Assembly (NCBI GenBank): GCA_964571765.1
Contig: CAZNDH010000024.1
Span: 1 to 29,382, forward strand
Length of the DNA stretch: 29,382 nucleotides
Direction of reading: 5' to 3'
Origin: ZC4RG35 sp964571765
GTDB taxonomy: Bacteria > Actinomycetota > Acidimicrobiia > Spongiisociales > ZC4RG35
The position numbers and the translations under genes were made by a program. Shown piece after piece: positions 7,554-15,006 of this stretch. Numbering within the stretch: position 1 is the first letter of the stretch; each line of letters begins with the position of its first letter. The notes beneath the pieces are model-generated. The model had not been told where the DNA came from. It saw only the letters and a program-made list of their open reading frames with translations, and ran no database searches.

Positions 7554-8002
7554 CCGGGGAGGTCGACGAGTTGGGAGGGATCAAGCCGGATCTTCGCCGT
7601 CCGGGAGCCGGCGCCGACCACCACCCAGTCGCGATCCATCACCCGGGAGTCAATCCACACCGGGATCCCTGGGGGAAGCCCGAAGATGGTGACACCGCCG
7701 ATCTCCTGTCCGGTGAGCTCCCGGGTCAGCTCGGCCGGGGCGAAGCTCACTTTTCTCACCCCGAGACGACGTCTCACCAGCCCATTGACGTCGAGCCTGG
7801 TGTCGGCCAGCACCACACACACTGCGTCGTGACCCTCTGGCTTCCTCGAAGCCACAACGATGGCGTTGGCCGACCTTTGGAGAGGGATGCCGTACGCCTC
7901 GCAGAAGGCCGCAGTGTCGGCGAGGTCTGGGTCACAGTCCAGTTCGTCGAAGTCGATACCGAGACGTTCGAGATCGGCACGTACTGCATCGTGTAGGGGC
8001 AT
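7517..8002 (-). CDS. YbaK/EbsC-type aminoacyl-tRNA deacylase
   Basis: This 161-residue protein has the YbaK fold: SANAIVVAS at about residues 43-51, VCVVLADTRLDVNGLVRRRLG with VRKVSFAP after it, ELTGQEIGGVTIFGLPPG, and IPVWIDSRV. The family hydrolyses mischarged tRNA, for instance Cys-tRNA(Pro) or Ala-tRNA(Pro). From memory, the classic YbaK has a conserved Lys in the strand where this protein has the SANA segment, so specificity or chemistry may differ; this form is, I believe, common in actinobacteria. ATG at 8002 is preceded by a TATGCT box six bases upstream and no SD, which fits a leaderless transcript. Cytoplasmic and monocistronic; its 3' end overlaps SURF1. Confidence 0.86.
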   Translation of the reverse strand: MPLHDAVRADLERLGIDFDELDCDPDLADTAAFCEAYGIPLQRSANAIVVASRKPEGHDAVCVVLADTRLDVNGLVRRRLGVRKVSFAPAELTRELTGQEIGGVTIFGLPPGIPVWIDSRVMDRDWVVVGAGSRTAKIRLDPSQLVDLPGYEVVEDLALPG

Positions 8003-8014
8003 CCCCCCAGCATA
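8000..8014 (-). promoter_or_regulatory. leaderless promoter of the YbaK-type gene
   Basis: On the minus strand TATGCT (8014-8009) is followed by six G and then the ATG (8002-8000). The TANNNT box plus six bases puts the expected transcription start at or next to the A of the start codon, and no SD is available. Confidence 0.5.
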
Positions 8015-8055
8015 TAAAGGTGCATCGGCCGGCTGAGTCCTGCCACACTGAGCTG

Positions 8056-8832
8056 GTGACCGATCGGCCGCAGCGATTCGAGCACGATGCCTCCAGCTAC
8101 GACGAGGAGACCTACGGCGAGAGCTGGGCCCCCTTCTACGACGAGATCTTCACCGTCGTCGAGGACTACACCATCGACACCCTGGAGGCCATGGCGGGCT
8201 CGAGCCGTCGAGCCCTCGAACTGGCGGTAGGCACCGGTCGGGTGGCCATCCCCCTGTCACGGAGGGGAGTATCGGTCACCGGGATCGACAACTCCGCGGA
8301 GATGATCGCCCGACTCCGGGAGAAGCCCGGGGGAGAGGCGATCGAAGTGGTCATGGGAGACATCGCCGAAGTCCCCGCGGCCGGTGCCTTTCCCCTTGTC
8401 TACCTGCCGTTCAACACCTTGTTCGCCCTGCTCACCCAGGAACGCCAGGTGTCCTGTTTCCGTAACGTCGCCGAGCATCTAGAACCGGGGGGTCGCTTCG
8501 TCCTCGACTGCTTCGTCCCCGACTTGGGCCGCTTCGACCGTTACAACACCCGAATGGCGGTGTCGAGCATCACCTCCAACAAGGCCCACGCCTACGAGAT
8601 GTCGATCCACCATCCGGTCGAGCAGAAGGTGACCTCACACCACGTCCGTCGTCTCGACGACGGAGCCACCGTGGTGCTCCCGGTGACGGTGCGCTACGCC
8701 TGGCCCACGGAGATGGACCTGATGGCGGCCATCGCCGGGCTGGAGCTGGAGCATCGCTGGGGCTGGTACGACAAGAGGGCCTTCACCGAAGCCTCCAACC
8801 AGCACGTCTCGGTGTACCGCAACCCGGGCTGA
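8056..8832 (+). CDS. class I SAM methyltransferase
   Basis: A 258-residue soluble methyltransferase. SAM-binding motif I is intact at residues 55-63 (LELAVGTGR), the acidic ribose-binding residue is Asp78 in VTGIDNSAEM, motif II/III is VVMGDIAEVP, and the post-I region continues LVYLPFNTLFALL with LEPGGRFVLDCF. The C-terminal half (from about 150) has an extra beta-rich part containing VTSHHVRRLDDGATVVLPVTVRY, typical of small-molecule methyltransferases of the Methyltransf_25/11 type. The substrate is unknown. GTG at 8056 is preferred: a CACACT box ends six bases before it, and the in-frame GTG at 8020 lies inside the TATAAA region where the mRNA would hardly begin. The gene is divergent from the YbaK-type gene and convergent with the thioredoxin gene, six bases away. 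Confidence 0.86.
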   Translation: MTDRPQRFEHDASSYDEETYGESWAPFYDEIFTVVEDYTIDTLEAMAGSSRRALELAVGTGRVAIPLSRRGVSVTGIDNSAEMIARLREKPGGEAIEVVMGDIAEVPAAGAFPLVYLPFNTLFALLTQERQVSCFRNVAEHLEPGGRFVLDCFVPDLGRFDRYNTRMAVSSITSNKAHAYEMSIHHPVEQKVTSHHVRRLDDGATVVLPVTVRYAWPTEMDLMAAIAGLELEHRWGWYDKRAFTEASNQHVSVYRNPG

Positions 8833-8838
8833 GCCCGA

Positions 8839-9234
8839 CTAGTGGTCGTGGTCTTCGTGTTCCCCGTGGTCGTGGCCGTCGTGTTCGGCCAGTTTGGCGC
8901 GGACCTCGTCCATATCGACCGCCTTGACCTGGCCGATCAGATCCTCGAACACGTGATCGGGGAGGGCTCCCGGCTGGGAGTAGAGGATGATCTGGTCACG
9001 GAACACCATCAGGGTGGGAATCGAGCGGATGCCGAACTGCATGGCCAGTTCCTGCTCCGCATCGGTGTCGACCTTGGCGAACACGATGTCCTCATGCTGC
9101 TCCGAGGAGCGCTCGAAGACCGGTGCGAACTGGCGGCAAGGACCACACCAGGCCGCCCAGAAGTCGACGATCACCGTGTCGTGTTCCTGGATCGTCTGGT
9201 CGAATGTCTCTTTGGTCAGGGCCACCGTGCCCAT
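8839..9234 (-). CDS. trxA: thioredoxin with His/Asp-rich tail
   Basis: A 131-residue thioredoxin: the active site is WCGPC (Cys30 and Cys33), followed by KVDTDAEQELAMQFGIRSIPTLMVF with the cis-proline. It reduces disulfides in the cytoplasm using thioredoxin reductase. The usual fold ends near residue 108; after it there is a short helix (VDMDEVRAKLAEH) and a tail with five His and seven Asp/Glu in the last 15 residues (DGHDHGEHEDHDH), which looks metal-binding. ATG at 9234 is chosen because GAGAGAGG lies eight bases upstream; an earlier in-frame start at 9279 has no support. The gene stands 57 bases after the DUF2007 gene on the same strand, so both may be co-transcribed. Confidence 0.93.
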   Translation of the reverse strand: MGTVALTKETFDQTIQEHDTVIVDFWAAWCGPCRQFAPVFERSSEQHEDIVFAKVDTDAEQELAMQFGIRSIPTLMVFRDQIILYSQPGALPDHVFEDLIGQVKAVDMDEVRAKLAEHDGHDHGEHEDHDH

Positions 9235-9291
9235 GTCGAAAACCTCTCTCGCCGTTAGGGAACATGCCAAGGAACCCATCGCGAGGGACGA

Positions 9292-9522
9292 TTATTCCTC
9301 CTCGAGGGGCCCACCCGGGCGGATCGCCGACTCTGCGGCCTCGACAGCATCGGCGGGGACCAGTACGGCGACACCCTTCATCTGCAACATTGCGGGCACC
9401 CAGCCGCCACCGTCATCGGCCTGAATCACCGACGGGATCCCCGCCTCCTTGAGCAGGGCCACCAGCATCTCCGCCCCGAACCGGTCGGTCGAGGTGGCCA
9501 CCACCTTCCACTCGGCACCCAT
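9292..9522 (-). CDS. DUF2007-type small protein
   Basis: A 76-residue protein opening WKVVATSTDRFGAEMLVALL and continuing KEAGIPSVIQADDGGG, with VAVLVPADAVEAAESAI near the end. This is the pattern of the DUF2007 family (putative signal-transducing protein, PII-like ferredoxin fold), whose function is not established. No membrane segment. ATG at 9522 has no SD; TATGGT lies six bases upstream, as in leaderless genes. It may share a transcript with the thioredoxin gene 57 bases downstream. Confidence 0.78.
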   Translation of the reverse strand: MGAEWKVVATSTDRFGAEMLVALLKEAGIPSVIQADDGGGWVPAMLQMKGVAVLVPADAVEAAESAIRPGGPLEEE

Positions 9523-9534
9523 TCACAGACCATA
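9520..9534 (-). promoter_or_regulatory. leaderless promoter of the DUF2007 gene
   Basis: On the minus strand TATGGT (9534-9529) is followed by CTGTGA and the ATG (9522-9520). Six bases between a TANNNT box and the start codon, and no SD, point to transcription beginning at the start codon. Confidence 0.5.
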
Positions 9535-9602
9535 GGCAGTCCTGGTGCGGCCAACTACTCGGGTAGAGCGCCCATAATCCACGTTATGTCAAGTACCCCA
9601 TC

Positions 9603-9624
9603 GGAGAGGCTCTGACACCTCCCC
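9603..9624 (-). terminator. weak terminator hairpin after the amidase gene
   Basis: On the minus strand GGGGAGG (9624-9618) can pair with CCTCTCC (9609-9603), including one G-U pair, around an eight-base loop, 16 bases after the amidase stop. No T-run follows, so an intrinsic terminator is doubtful. The rest of 9523-9639 holds a TTGACA match on the minus strand (9592-9587) without a correctly spaced -10 box. Confidence 0.3.
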
Positions 9625-9639
9625 AACTCGGGCAGCCGT

Positions 9640-10620
9640 CTATTCGAGCTCGGTCTCCACACAGTCGGCCCGACCCACTGCCGGGCTGGGGTTGAACACC
9701 CGTCCTGGCTGATACCAACCAGTGCCCGGCTCGTCGGTCTCGAGATAGGCCCGGATCGCGGTCGCCAACGAGTGGGCCGCCGCTTCGACGTACTCGGCGG
9801 TGGCGAACAGCTCGGCTTCGGCGGGGTTGGAGATGTACCCCAGCTCGATGAGGGCGCTTGGCGTCTCGGGAAGTCGGATTATCCCGTAGGCATCGATCCC
9901 CCGGCTGTTCACCACAGTGATCACCCCGCTGTCAGGCGCCGCCGTCCAGGCGACATCGAACTGGTTGAGGGCTGCGAAGGTGTAATGGTAGAGCAGGCCC
10001 CCGAGACGATGGGACTCCGCCGAGTGGCTCTGGATGAAGACTTCGACGCCGGGCACCGGTGATGGCGCCGGTGTCGGGGCGTTGTGGTGGATGGATACCA
10101 GGACCTCCGCCTGGAGCAGGTCGGCCAGCCGCGTTCGCCCGCTCAGTGTGGTGGCATAGTCGTCGACCCGGGTCAGCACCGCGGCGATGCCCATCTCGGC
10201 CAGCACCTCCTGGGTGGCCAAGGCCACCTCGAGGTTGAGCACCTTCTCGGGAAGCCCGTTCCGCCCCTGGGCGCCGATGTCCCGATTGCCCCCATGCCCC
10301 GGGTCGAGCACCACCGGGGTTCGGTACAACGGCTCTCCCCCGCTCACCCGAGCCACGTTCCCGCACGGGGTGTGTACCAGGTAGCCGGAGGGCAGCACCA
10401 GGCGAATGGCTACCGGTACCCCGGTCGGGGTGATCAGCCCCAAGGGTGGTCCCTGGTGGATGGTTGTGGTCGTGGCGGGCACCACTGTGGTGGTGGTCAC
10501 CACCACAGTGGTGCTGGTCGTCGACTCGGTGGGGTGGGCCACCGGCGGTGTGGAAATCACCATGGTGCAGCCGGCCAGCACCGCCAGGAGCGGGGCGGCG
10601 ACGACATCCCGTCTCACCAC
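9640..10620 (-). CDS. N-acetylmuramoyl-L-alanine amidase lipoprotein
   Basis: This predicted 326-residue lipoprotein cuts the amide bond between MurNAc and L-Ala of peptidoglycan. A lipoprotein signal ends in the lipobox LAGC (Cys18). A Thr/Val/Pro-rich spacer follows (about 25-60), and then an Amidase_3 domain with the zinc ligands in DPGHGG, LPEKVLNLEVA and VSIHHNA and the catalytic Glu in ALIELGYISNPAEA. It acts outside the cytoplasmic membrane. Start: GTG at 10620 or the next codon GTG at 10617; both give a short basic n-region (RRD). GAGG lies about 11 bases before 10620. The frame stays open further upstream, but that part covers the divergent small gene and is not a signal peptide. The spacer DNA contains a 16-base perfect inverted repeat. 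Confidence 0.88.
   Translation of the reverse strand: MVRRDVVAAPLLAVLAGCTMVISTPPVAHPTESTTSTTVVVTTTTVVPATTTTIHQGPPLGLITPTGVPVAIRLVLPSGYLVHTPCGNVARVSGGEPLYRTPVVLDPGHGGNRDIGAQGRNGLPEKVLNLEVALATQEVLAEMGIAAVLTRVDDYATTLSGRTRLADLLQAEVLVSIHHNAPTPAPSPVPGVEVFIQSHSAESHRLGGLLYHYTFAALNQFDVAWTAAPDSGVITVVNSRGIDAYGIIRLPETPSALIELGYISNPAEAELFATAEYVEAAAHSLATAIRAYLETDEPGTGWYQPGRVFNPSPAVGRADCVETELE
10480..10513. repeat. 16-bp perfect inverted repeat within the Thr-rich linker
   Basis: CACCACTGTGGTGGTG (10480-10495) and CACCACCACAGTGGTG (10498-10513) are exact reverse complements separated by GT. They encode part of the Val/Thr-rich linker of the amidase lipoprotein. The hairpin or cruciform could form in either strand or in the mRNA. 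Confidence 0.9.
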
Positions 10621-10650
10621 GTCCCCGGAGACCTCATCATCGAACCGTCG

Positions 10651-10665
10651 TAACCTGGGAGCATG
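10651..10665 (+). promoter_or_regulatory. leaderless promoter of the small membrane protein gene
   Basis: TAACCT (10651-10656) is followed by GGGAGC and the ATG at 10663. The six-base spacing fits a leaderless transcript. The GGGAG could act as an SD if transcription began further upstream, so both readings remain possible. Confidence 0.42.
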
Positions 10666-10872
10666 TTCGGCCCCCTCAACGGTGTCCGGGTGGCATTGGT
10701 GGCGGCGGCCGCCCTGGCCGCGGTGGTCGCCTTCGTCATTGGCCAGACCTGGGTTGGCCTGGTGCTGTTGATCGGCATCATCGGTCACGGCCTCGGCTGG
10801 GTATACCTCTATCGTCAGCGTTCGGCGAAACCGCCCTCACCGGGCTCATCTCCCAACCCTCTCGGCGAGTGA
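10663..10872 (+). CDS. small two-helix membrane protein
   Basis: A 69-residue protein with two hydrophobic segments (about residues 8-27 and 30-49, the second with GIIGHGLGWVYLY) and a Pro/Ser-rich cytoplasmic tail. It is not recognised as a named family. The gene is divergent from the amidase gene (42 bases between the starts) and its last 27 bases overlap the 3' end of the phosphohexomutase gene on the other strand. Length and hydrophobic pattern speak for a real gene, but there is no homology evidence here. Confidence 0.6.
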   Translation: MFGPLNGVRVALVAAAALAAVVAFVIGQTWVGLVLLIGIIGHGLGWVYLYRQRSAKPPSPGSSPNPLGE

Positions 10873-12531
10873 TCCGGCGACCTCGCCGGCGCGCTCCCTG
10901 AGCCGGGCCTGATCGGCCATCGGCTCCTCCCCCGGCGTGGCTCGCAAGTCGGAGTAGAACTTGACCTTGGGCTCGGTACCACTGGGGCGGACCAGGGCCC
11001 TGCCCGACTCCCCCAGGTCGAACTGGATCAGCTCCTGGGCCCCCAGCCAGAAGGGACGCCCCTCATCACCTCGGCGATAGTCGACCACCCCGGTGACCTC
11101 GATCCCGGCCACCTCGTCCGGCGGGTCCTCAGCGAGATGCTCCACCCCTTCCAGCAGCTGGGACAGCCCCGAAATCCCCTCCCGACTCACGGACCGCTGG
11201 GCACTGGCCCACATGCCGACCTCCCGCCAGAGTTCCACCAGCCGGTCCCAGACCGTCATGCCCTGTCGACGCAGCACCTCGACCAGGTCACAGAAGACCA
11301 GGGCAGCCGACATCCCGTCCTTGTCGTGCACCGTCGTCCCGATGGTATAGCCCAGCGCCTCCTCATAGCCGTAGACGAATCTTCCCTCCCCCGCCTCCTC
11401 GAGGTGCATCCCGGCGTTGACTATCCACTTGAACCCGGTGAGAGTCGACTCGTGACGGGCTCCCCGGACCTCGGCCAGGTCGGCCAGCATCGGGCTGGAG
11501 ACGATCGAGCTGACCACGATTGGCCTCGCCGAGGCATCGGTACTCCCCAGCACGAAGTCTCCGAGGACGACACCCAGGTCGTTGCCGCTCAAGGTAGTCC
11601 ACTCCCCCGCCAGGGGAAGTGCCGCCGCCAGACGGTCGGCGTCCGGATCATTGGCGATGATCAGGTCGGCGTTGGCCCTTGTGGCGGTAGCGATCGCCAG
11701 GTCGAGGGCGCCGGGCTCCTCGGGGTTGGGAAAACCCACGGTGGGGAAGGTTCCATCGGGGGCATACTGCTCGGCCACCGGTATCAGCCCACGGTGGCCG
11801 GCAGCGGCCAGCAACCTCGACACGGTGTCGCCCCCACACCCGTGGATCGGGGTATAGACGATGCACAGGTCAGAGCTCACCGGATACGGGCGAGCAGCTT
11901 CCACCTCGGCCCGGTAGGAATCGAAAATGTTCCCTGGGGCCGTGGTCAACAATGGTGAGGACATGATTTCCTCGGCCCTTGGCACCTCGTTGGCCGGAGG
12001 AACGTCTCTGATCCGCCTGGCCACCTCGAAGTCGAACGGAGGGATGATCTGGGCGGCGTTGGGAGCGTAGACCTTGTAGCCGTTGTCCTCGGGGGGGTTG
12101 TGGGAGGCTGTGATCACCACCGCTCCACGTGCCTCGAGACGTTTGGCCGCGAAGGCCACCAACGGTGTCGGGGTGGGCATTTCGAAGAAGACCACGGGTA
12201 TCCCGGCGGCGAGGAGGACGCCACATGTGTCCTCGGCGAACTGCCTGCTGGTGGGGCGGGCGTCATAACCCACCACCACTGGCCCGTTCCACGAGACGAG
12301 GTGGGAGGCCAGCCCTGCAGTGGTCCTGATGACAACGGCACGGTTCATCCGGGCCGGGCCCGGCCCCACTTCACCCCGTATCCCAGCGGTTCCGAAGGTG
12401 AGCTCGGATCCGAAGGCGGTTTCGAGGGCTTGGTGGTCCTCAGTCCGGATCATCTCCTCCACCAGGGCACGGGTGGCGAGGTCTGGATCACCCTGAGCCC
12501 ACCTTGTAGCCACCTCGACGATTGACGTCAT
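10846..12531 (-). CDS. phosphohexomutase (phosphoglucomutase/phosphomannomutase)
   Basis: This 561-residue enzyme of the alpha-D-phosphohexomutase superfamily is of the long form seen in PgcA-type and phosphopentomutase-type proteins. In order: LTFGTAGIRGEVGPG (45-59), phospho-Ser loop ITASHNPPEDNGYKVY with Ser143, metal loop NDPDADR (294-300), sugar-binding GYEEALGY, and phosphate-binding RPSGTEPKVKFYSD near the C-terminus. It interconverts sugar 1- and 6-phosphates (glucose or mannose, possibly pentoses). ATG at 12531 overlaps the galE stop by four bases (ATGA), so synthesis is coupled to the epimerase; together they link hexose 6-phosphates to UDP-sugars for glycan synthesis. An in-frame extension further upstream lies inside galE and is not needed. 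Confidence 0.92.
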   Translation of the reverse strand: MTSIVEVATRWAQGDPDLATRALVEEMIRTEDHQALETAFGSELTFGTAGIRGEVGPGPARMNRAVVIRTTAGLASHLVSWNGPVVVGYDARPTSRQFAEDTCGVLLAAGIPVVFFEMPTPTPLVAFAAKRLEARGAVVITASHNPPEDNGYKVYAPNAAQIIPPFDFEVARRIRDVPPANEVPRAEEIMSSPLLTTAPGNIFDSYRAEVEAARPYPVSSDLCIVYTPIHGCGGDTVSRLLAAAGHRGLIPVAEQYAPDGTFPTVGFPNPEEPGALDLAIATATRANADLIIANDPDADRLAAALPLAGEWTTLSGNDLGVVLGDFVLGSTDASARPIVVSSIVSSPMLADLAEVRGARHESTLTGFKWIVNAGMHLEEAGEGRFVYGYEEALGYTIGTTVHDKDGMSAALVFCDLVEVLRRQGMTVWDRLVELWREVGMWASAQRSVSREGISGLSQLLEGVEHLAEDPPDEVAGIEVTGVVDYRRGDEGRPFWLGAQELIQFDLGESGRALVRPSGTEPKVKFYSDLRATPGEEPMADQARLRERAGEVAGSLAERVGR

Positions 12532-13526
12532 CGTGACCGTTGTTGCCAGAGCCAGGCATCGGCGCACATCTCGGCCAGGTCCCGGTGGGCCACCCAACCC
12601 AGCTGGTGGCGCACCTTGTCCACCGCTGCCCAGCTGGAAGCGACGTCCCCGGGACGGCGCTCCACGATCTCGTAGGGCACCGGTTGCCCGGTGACCTCCT
12701 CGAAGGTCTTGACCACCTCGAGCACCGTGTGTCCCCGGCCGGTTCCCAGGTTGAAGGTATGAACCCCGGGGGTGGCGGCGAGCCTGGTCAGGGCGACGAC
12801 GTGGCCCTCGGCCAGATCAACCACGTGGATGTAGTCGCGTTCCCCGGTCCCGTCCCTCGTCGGGTAATCCCCTCCGAACACCCTCAGCCGGGGCAGGCTG
12901 CCCTCGGCGACCCGGGTGACGTAGGGCATCAAGTTGCTGGGGATCCCCGCGGGGTCCTCCCCGATCAACCCGCTGGGGTGAGCCCCCACCGGGTTGAAGT
13001 ACCGGAGCAGGACAATGCTCCATGTCGGGTCGGCGGTGTGCAGGTCGCCGAGCACCTGCTCCATCATGATCTTGGTCCAACCGTAGGGGTTGGTTGCCCG
13101 GCCGACGGGCATCTCCTCGGACAGCGGTAGAACCGCCGAGTCCCCGTACACCGTCGCCGAGGAGCTGAAGACGATCGACCGGGTTCCCGATTCCGCCAGG
13201 GCTTGGAGCAGGGTGATGGTGCCGACCACGTTGTTGTCGTAGTACCCGAGCGGGTCAGCCACCGATTCCCCCACCGACTTGAGGGCAGCGAAGTGGAGAC
13301 ACGAGTCGAACCCGGTGGCGACCAGGTCGGCAAGGGCCGCCCGGTCCCGGATGTCGAACCGATGCACCTCCGGCTCGACCTCGGTGATCCTGGCCACCCG
13401 GGAGACCACCGAGGAACGGGCGTTGCCGAAGTGGTCGACGATGACCGGCTCATGTCCCGCCTCGATCAGGGAGACGACGGTGTGGCTGCCGATGAACCCG
13501 GCGCCACCGGTGACCAGGACACGCAT
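12528..13526 (-). CDS. galE: UDP-glucose 4-epimerase
   Basis: A 332-residue extended short-chain dehydrogenase. The NAD-binding loop is GGAGFIG (7-13), the catalytic Ser lies in SSSATVYG (121-128), Tyr148 and Lys152 are in YGWTK, and the GalE-type features NNVVGT, GERDYIHVVDLA and GTGRGHTVLEVV are present. It interconverts UDP-glucose and UDP-galactose in the cytoplasm, giving precursors for polysaccharide or glycolipid. The length is normal. ATG at 13526 has no SD; a TAGTCT box lies 11 bases upstream, so a short-leader transcript is possible even though the kinase gene ends only 29 bases upstream on the same strand. The phosphohexomutase gene follows by ATGA overlap. Confidence 0.95.
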   Translation of the reverse strand: MRVLVTGGAGFIGSHTVVSLIEAGHEPVIVDHFGNARSSVVSRVARITEVEPEVHRFDIRDRAALADLVATGFDSCLHFAALKSVGESVADPLGYYDNNVVGTITLLQALAESGTRSIVFSSSATVYGDSAVLPLSEEMPVGRATNPYGWTKIMMEQVLGDLHTADPTWSIVLLRYFNPVGAHPSGLIGEDPAGIPSNLMPYVTRVAEGSLPRLRVFGGDYPTRDGTGERDYIHVVDLAEGHVVALTRLAATPGVHTFNLGTGRGHTVLEVVKTFEEVTGQPVPYEIVERRPGDVASSWAAVDKVRHQLGWVAHRDLAEMCADAWLWQQRSR

Positions 13527-13555
13527 CGTGGGACCGAAGACTAGGCCGGCATGCC

Positions 13556-14566
13556 TCAGGCAGCAGGCAGCGAGAGGACGAAACAGGAGAACCCTTCGCT
13601 GTGGCGGTAGGTGAGGTCACCGTCCATGAGCCGGGCCAGCTTCCTCGCTACCGAAAGCCCTAGTCCCACAGAAGTGGGGTGTTCGGGAGCCCTCCCCCGC
13701 TCGAAGGGCTTGAAGATCCGCTCCACGTCGTCGGAGCCGATCGGCGGCCCGCTGTCGCAGACCCGTAGCTCAACCCGGTCTCCGGCCTGCTCCACATGCA
13801 GGGACACTTCCTCGCCCCCGTACCGGAGAGCGTTGCTCACCAGGTTGCGGAGGATCTGGCGGGTACGCCGCGGATCGGCATTCACCTCTACCTCTCCCCC
13901 GCGCACCTTGATGGTGATCGGGTGTTCCACCACTTCGAGGACCCGCTCTGCCTCCTTGACCACATCGAAGATCTGTGCGACATGGCTGACCTCACCGACG
14001 TCCCCGCGATAGGCAACCAGAAGGTCCTCGAGCAGCCACGAGGCGTCCTCCGCCTGGCGGGCTATCAGCTCAGACATCTCCCGCCGGTCTTCGTCGGAGA
14101 AGGAGTCATAGTTGTTGGCCAGCTCCTCCCCCAGCCCGAGGACCACGGTTATCGGCGTCCTCAACTCGTGAGACACGGTGGCGATGAACTGGTCACGTGC
14201 CTTCTGGGCGGCCATCTTCTCGGTGACGTCGATCAGGGCACCGTCGTAGTAGATGGTGCTGCCCCGATCGTCCCGTATCAGGCGGGCGGTGTCCTGCACC
14301 CACACCGTGGAGCCGTCGGGACGCCTCAGCTCGACGTCGAACTCATGGACCACACCCTCGGTCTCGATTGCCTCCAGCCACAGCGACCGGCGGGACGGGT
14401 CGACGTAGACGTTCTCCACCCGGCGCATGCCCTCTTCCATCTGGGTGACACCGTCGAAACCGAGGAGGGTGGCGAGAGCGGGATTCCCGGCGACCAACCT
14501 GCCGTCGGGGGTAGTCCGGTACAGGGCTACCGGTATGTGCCGCACGAAGTCCCCTAGATCTTCCAT
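13556..14566 (-). CDS. soluble PAS-domain sensor histidine kinase
   Basis: A 336-residue protein without membrane segments. A PAS domain (about 5-118: LYRTTPDGRLVAGNPALATLLG and later the HEFDVELRRPDGSTVWV core) is followed by HisKA with phospho-acceptor His133 in ATVSHELRTP and HATPase_c with N-box ILRNLVSNALRYGG, a G1 box CDSGPPIG (the second Gly of the usual DxGxG is Pro), and G2 box SVGLGLSVARKL. It should sense a cytoplasmic signal or ligand. No response regulator is adjacent, so it is an orphan here; its partner must lie elsewhere. Start: ATG at 14566, right before the PAS domain; TTG at 14584 is a possible alternative with AAGGA close by. It sits between acnX and galE, all on one strand with short gaps. 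Confidence 0.88.
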   Translation of the reverse strand: MEDLGDFVRHIPVALYRTTPDGRLVAGNPALATLLGFDGVTQMEEGMRRVENVYVDPSRRSLWLEAIETEGVVHEFDVELRRPDGSTVWVQDTARLIRDDRGSTIYYDGALIDVTEKMAAQKARDQFIATVSHELRTPITVVLGLGEELANNYDSFSDEDRREMSELIARQAEDASWLLEDLLVAYRGDVGEVSHVAQIFDVVKEAERVLEVVEHPITIKVRGGEVEVNADPRRTRQILRNLVSNALRYGGEEVSLHVEQAGDRVELRVCDSGPPIGSDDVERIFKPFERGRAPEHPTSVGLGLSVARKLARLMDGDLTYRHSEGFSCFVLSLPAA

Positions 14567-14604
14567 CTCACTGCCTGGCTCCAAGCTTCCTTATCGGCAT
14601 TTCG

Positions 14605-15006
14605 TCACCGGTTCTCCAGCCCTGTGGTGACTCCGCCGGTGTCCCCGTCGATCTCGATGGCTCCGCCGGGGATCGAGTCTGTGGAGAGCACCACCGGGCA
14701 CACGGCCCCGTACAGCGCTCCGGCCACGAGCGATCCCACCACCAGGATGGAGTCCATCTCCCGGAGGACGATCCCCGCCGGGCCGACTCCGAGTCGGAGC
14801 ATTTCGGCGAGCACCGACGACGAGGAGCTGGAGCCTCGCCCGTGGCTGACCACCAGGATACGCCCGGTCATCACCGCTCCGCGCTGGGGGTGGGCCGGTT
14901 CGATGATGGTGCCGGTCCGGGGATCTGCCCCACCCCACAAGGAAAGTGGCTCGTCGAGGATCAGGGCCTCGCCCCGGGCCCGGCCGGCGACCAACCCCCG
15001 CCTCAT
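14605..15006 (-). CDS. aconitase X swivel (small) subunit, DUF126
   Basis: A 133-residue protein with the DUF126/AcnX swivel pattern: GLVAGRARGEALILDEPLS at the N-terminus, WGGADPRTGTIIE, HPQRGAVMTGRILVV, the Ser-rich loop HGRGSSSSSS, LREMDSILVVGSLVAGALYG and CPVVLS. In AcnX enzymes this domain closes over the active site and its Ser loop takes part in binding or catalysis. ATG at 15006 overlaps the stop of the large subunit by four bases (ATGA), so the two chains are made together; an ATG nine bases upstream is less typical of the family. It is a separate subunit, not fused to the large one, as in archaeal AcnX and part of the bacterial ones. Confidence 0.9.
   Translation of the reverse strand: MRRGLVAGRARGEALILDEPLSLWGGADPRTGTIIEPAHPQRGAVMTGRILVVSHGRGSSSSSSVLAEMLRLGVGPAGIVLREMDSILVVGSLVAGALYGAVCPVVLSTDSIPGGAIEIDGDTGGVTTGLENR

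Noticed and set aside
9523..9639. Possible small RNA or promoter between the DUF2007 and amidase genes
   Set aside because: TTGACA on the minus strand (9592-9587) has no -10 box at 16-18 bases, and no stable long hairpin other than the weak one at 9603-9624 is seen.
10480..10530. CRISPR-like or tandem repeat in the CACCAC-rich segment
   Set aside because: It is explained by Thr/Val codon runs of one linker; there are no spaced repeats.
10621..10788. N-terminal extension of the amidase gene
   Set aside because: It covers the divergent small membrane gene and would bury the lipoprotein signal inside the protein.
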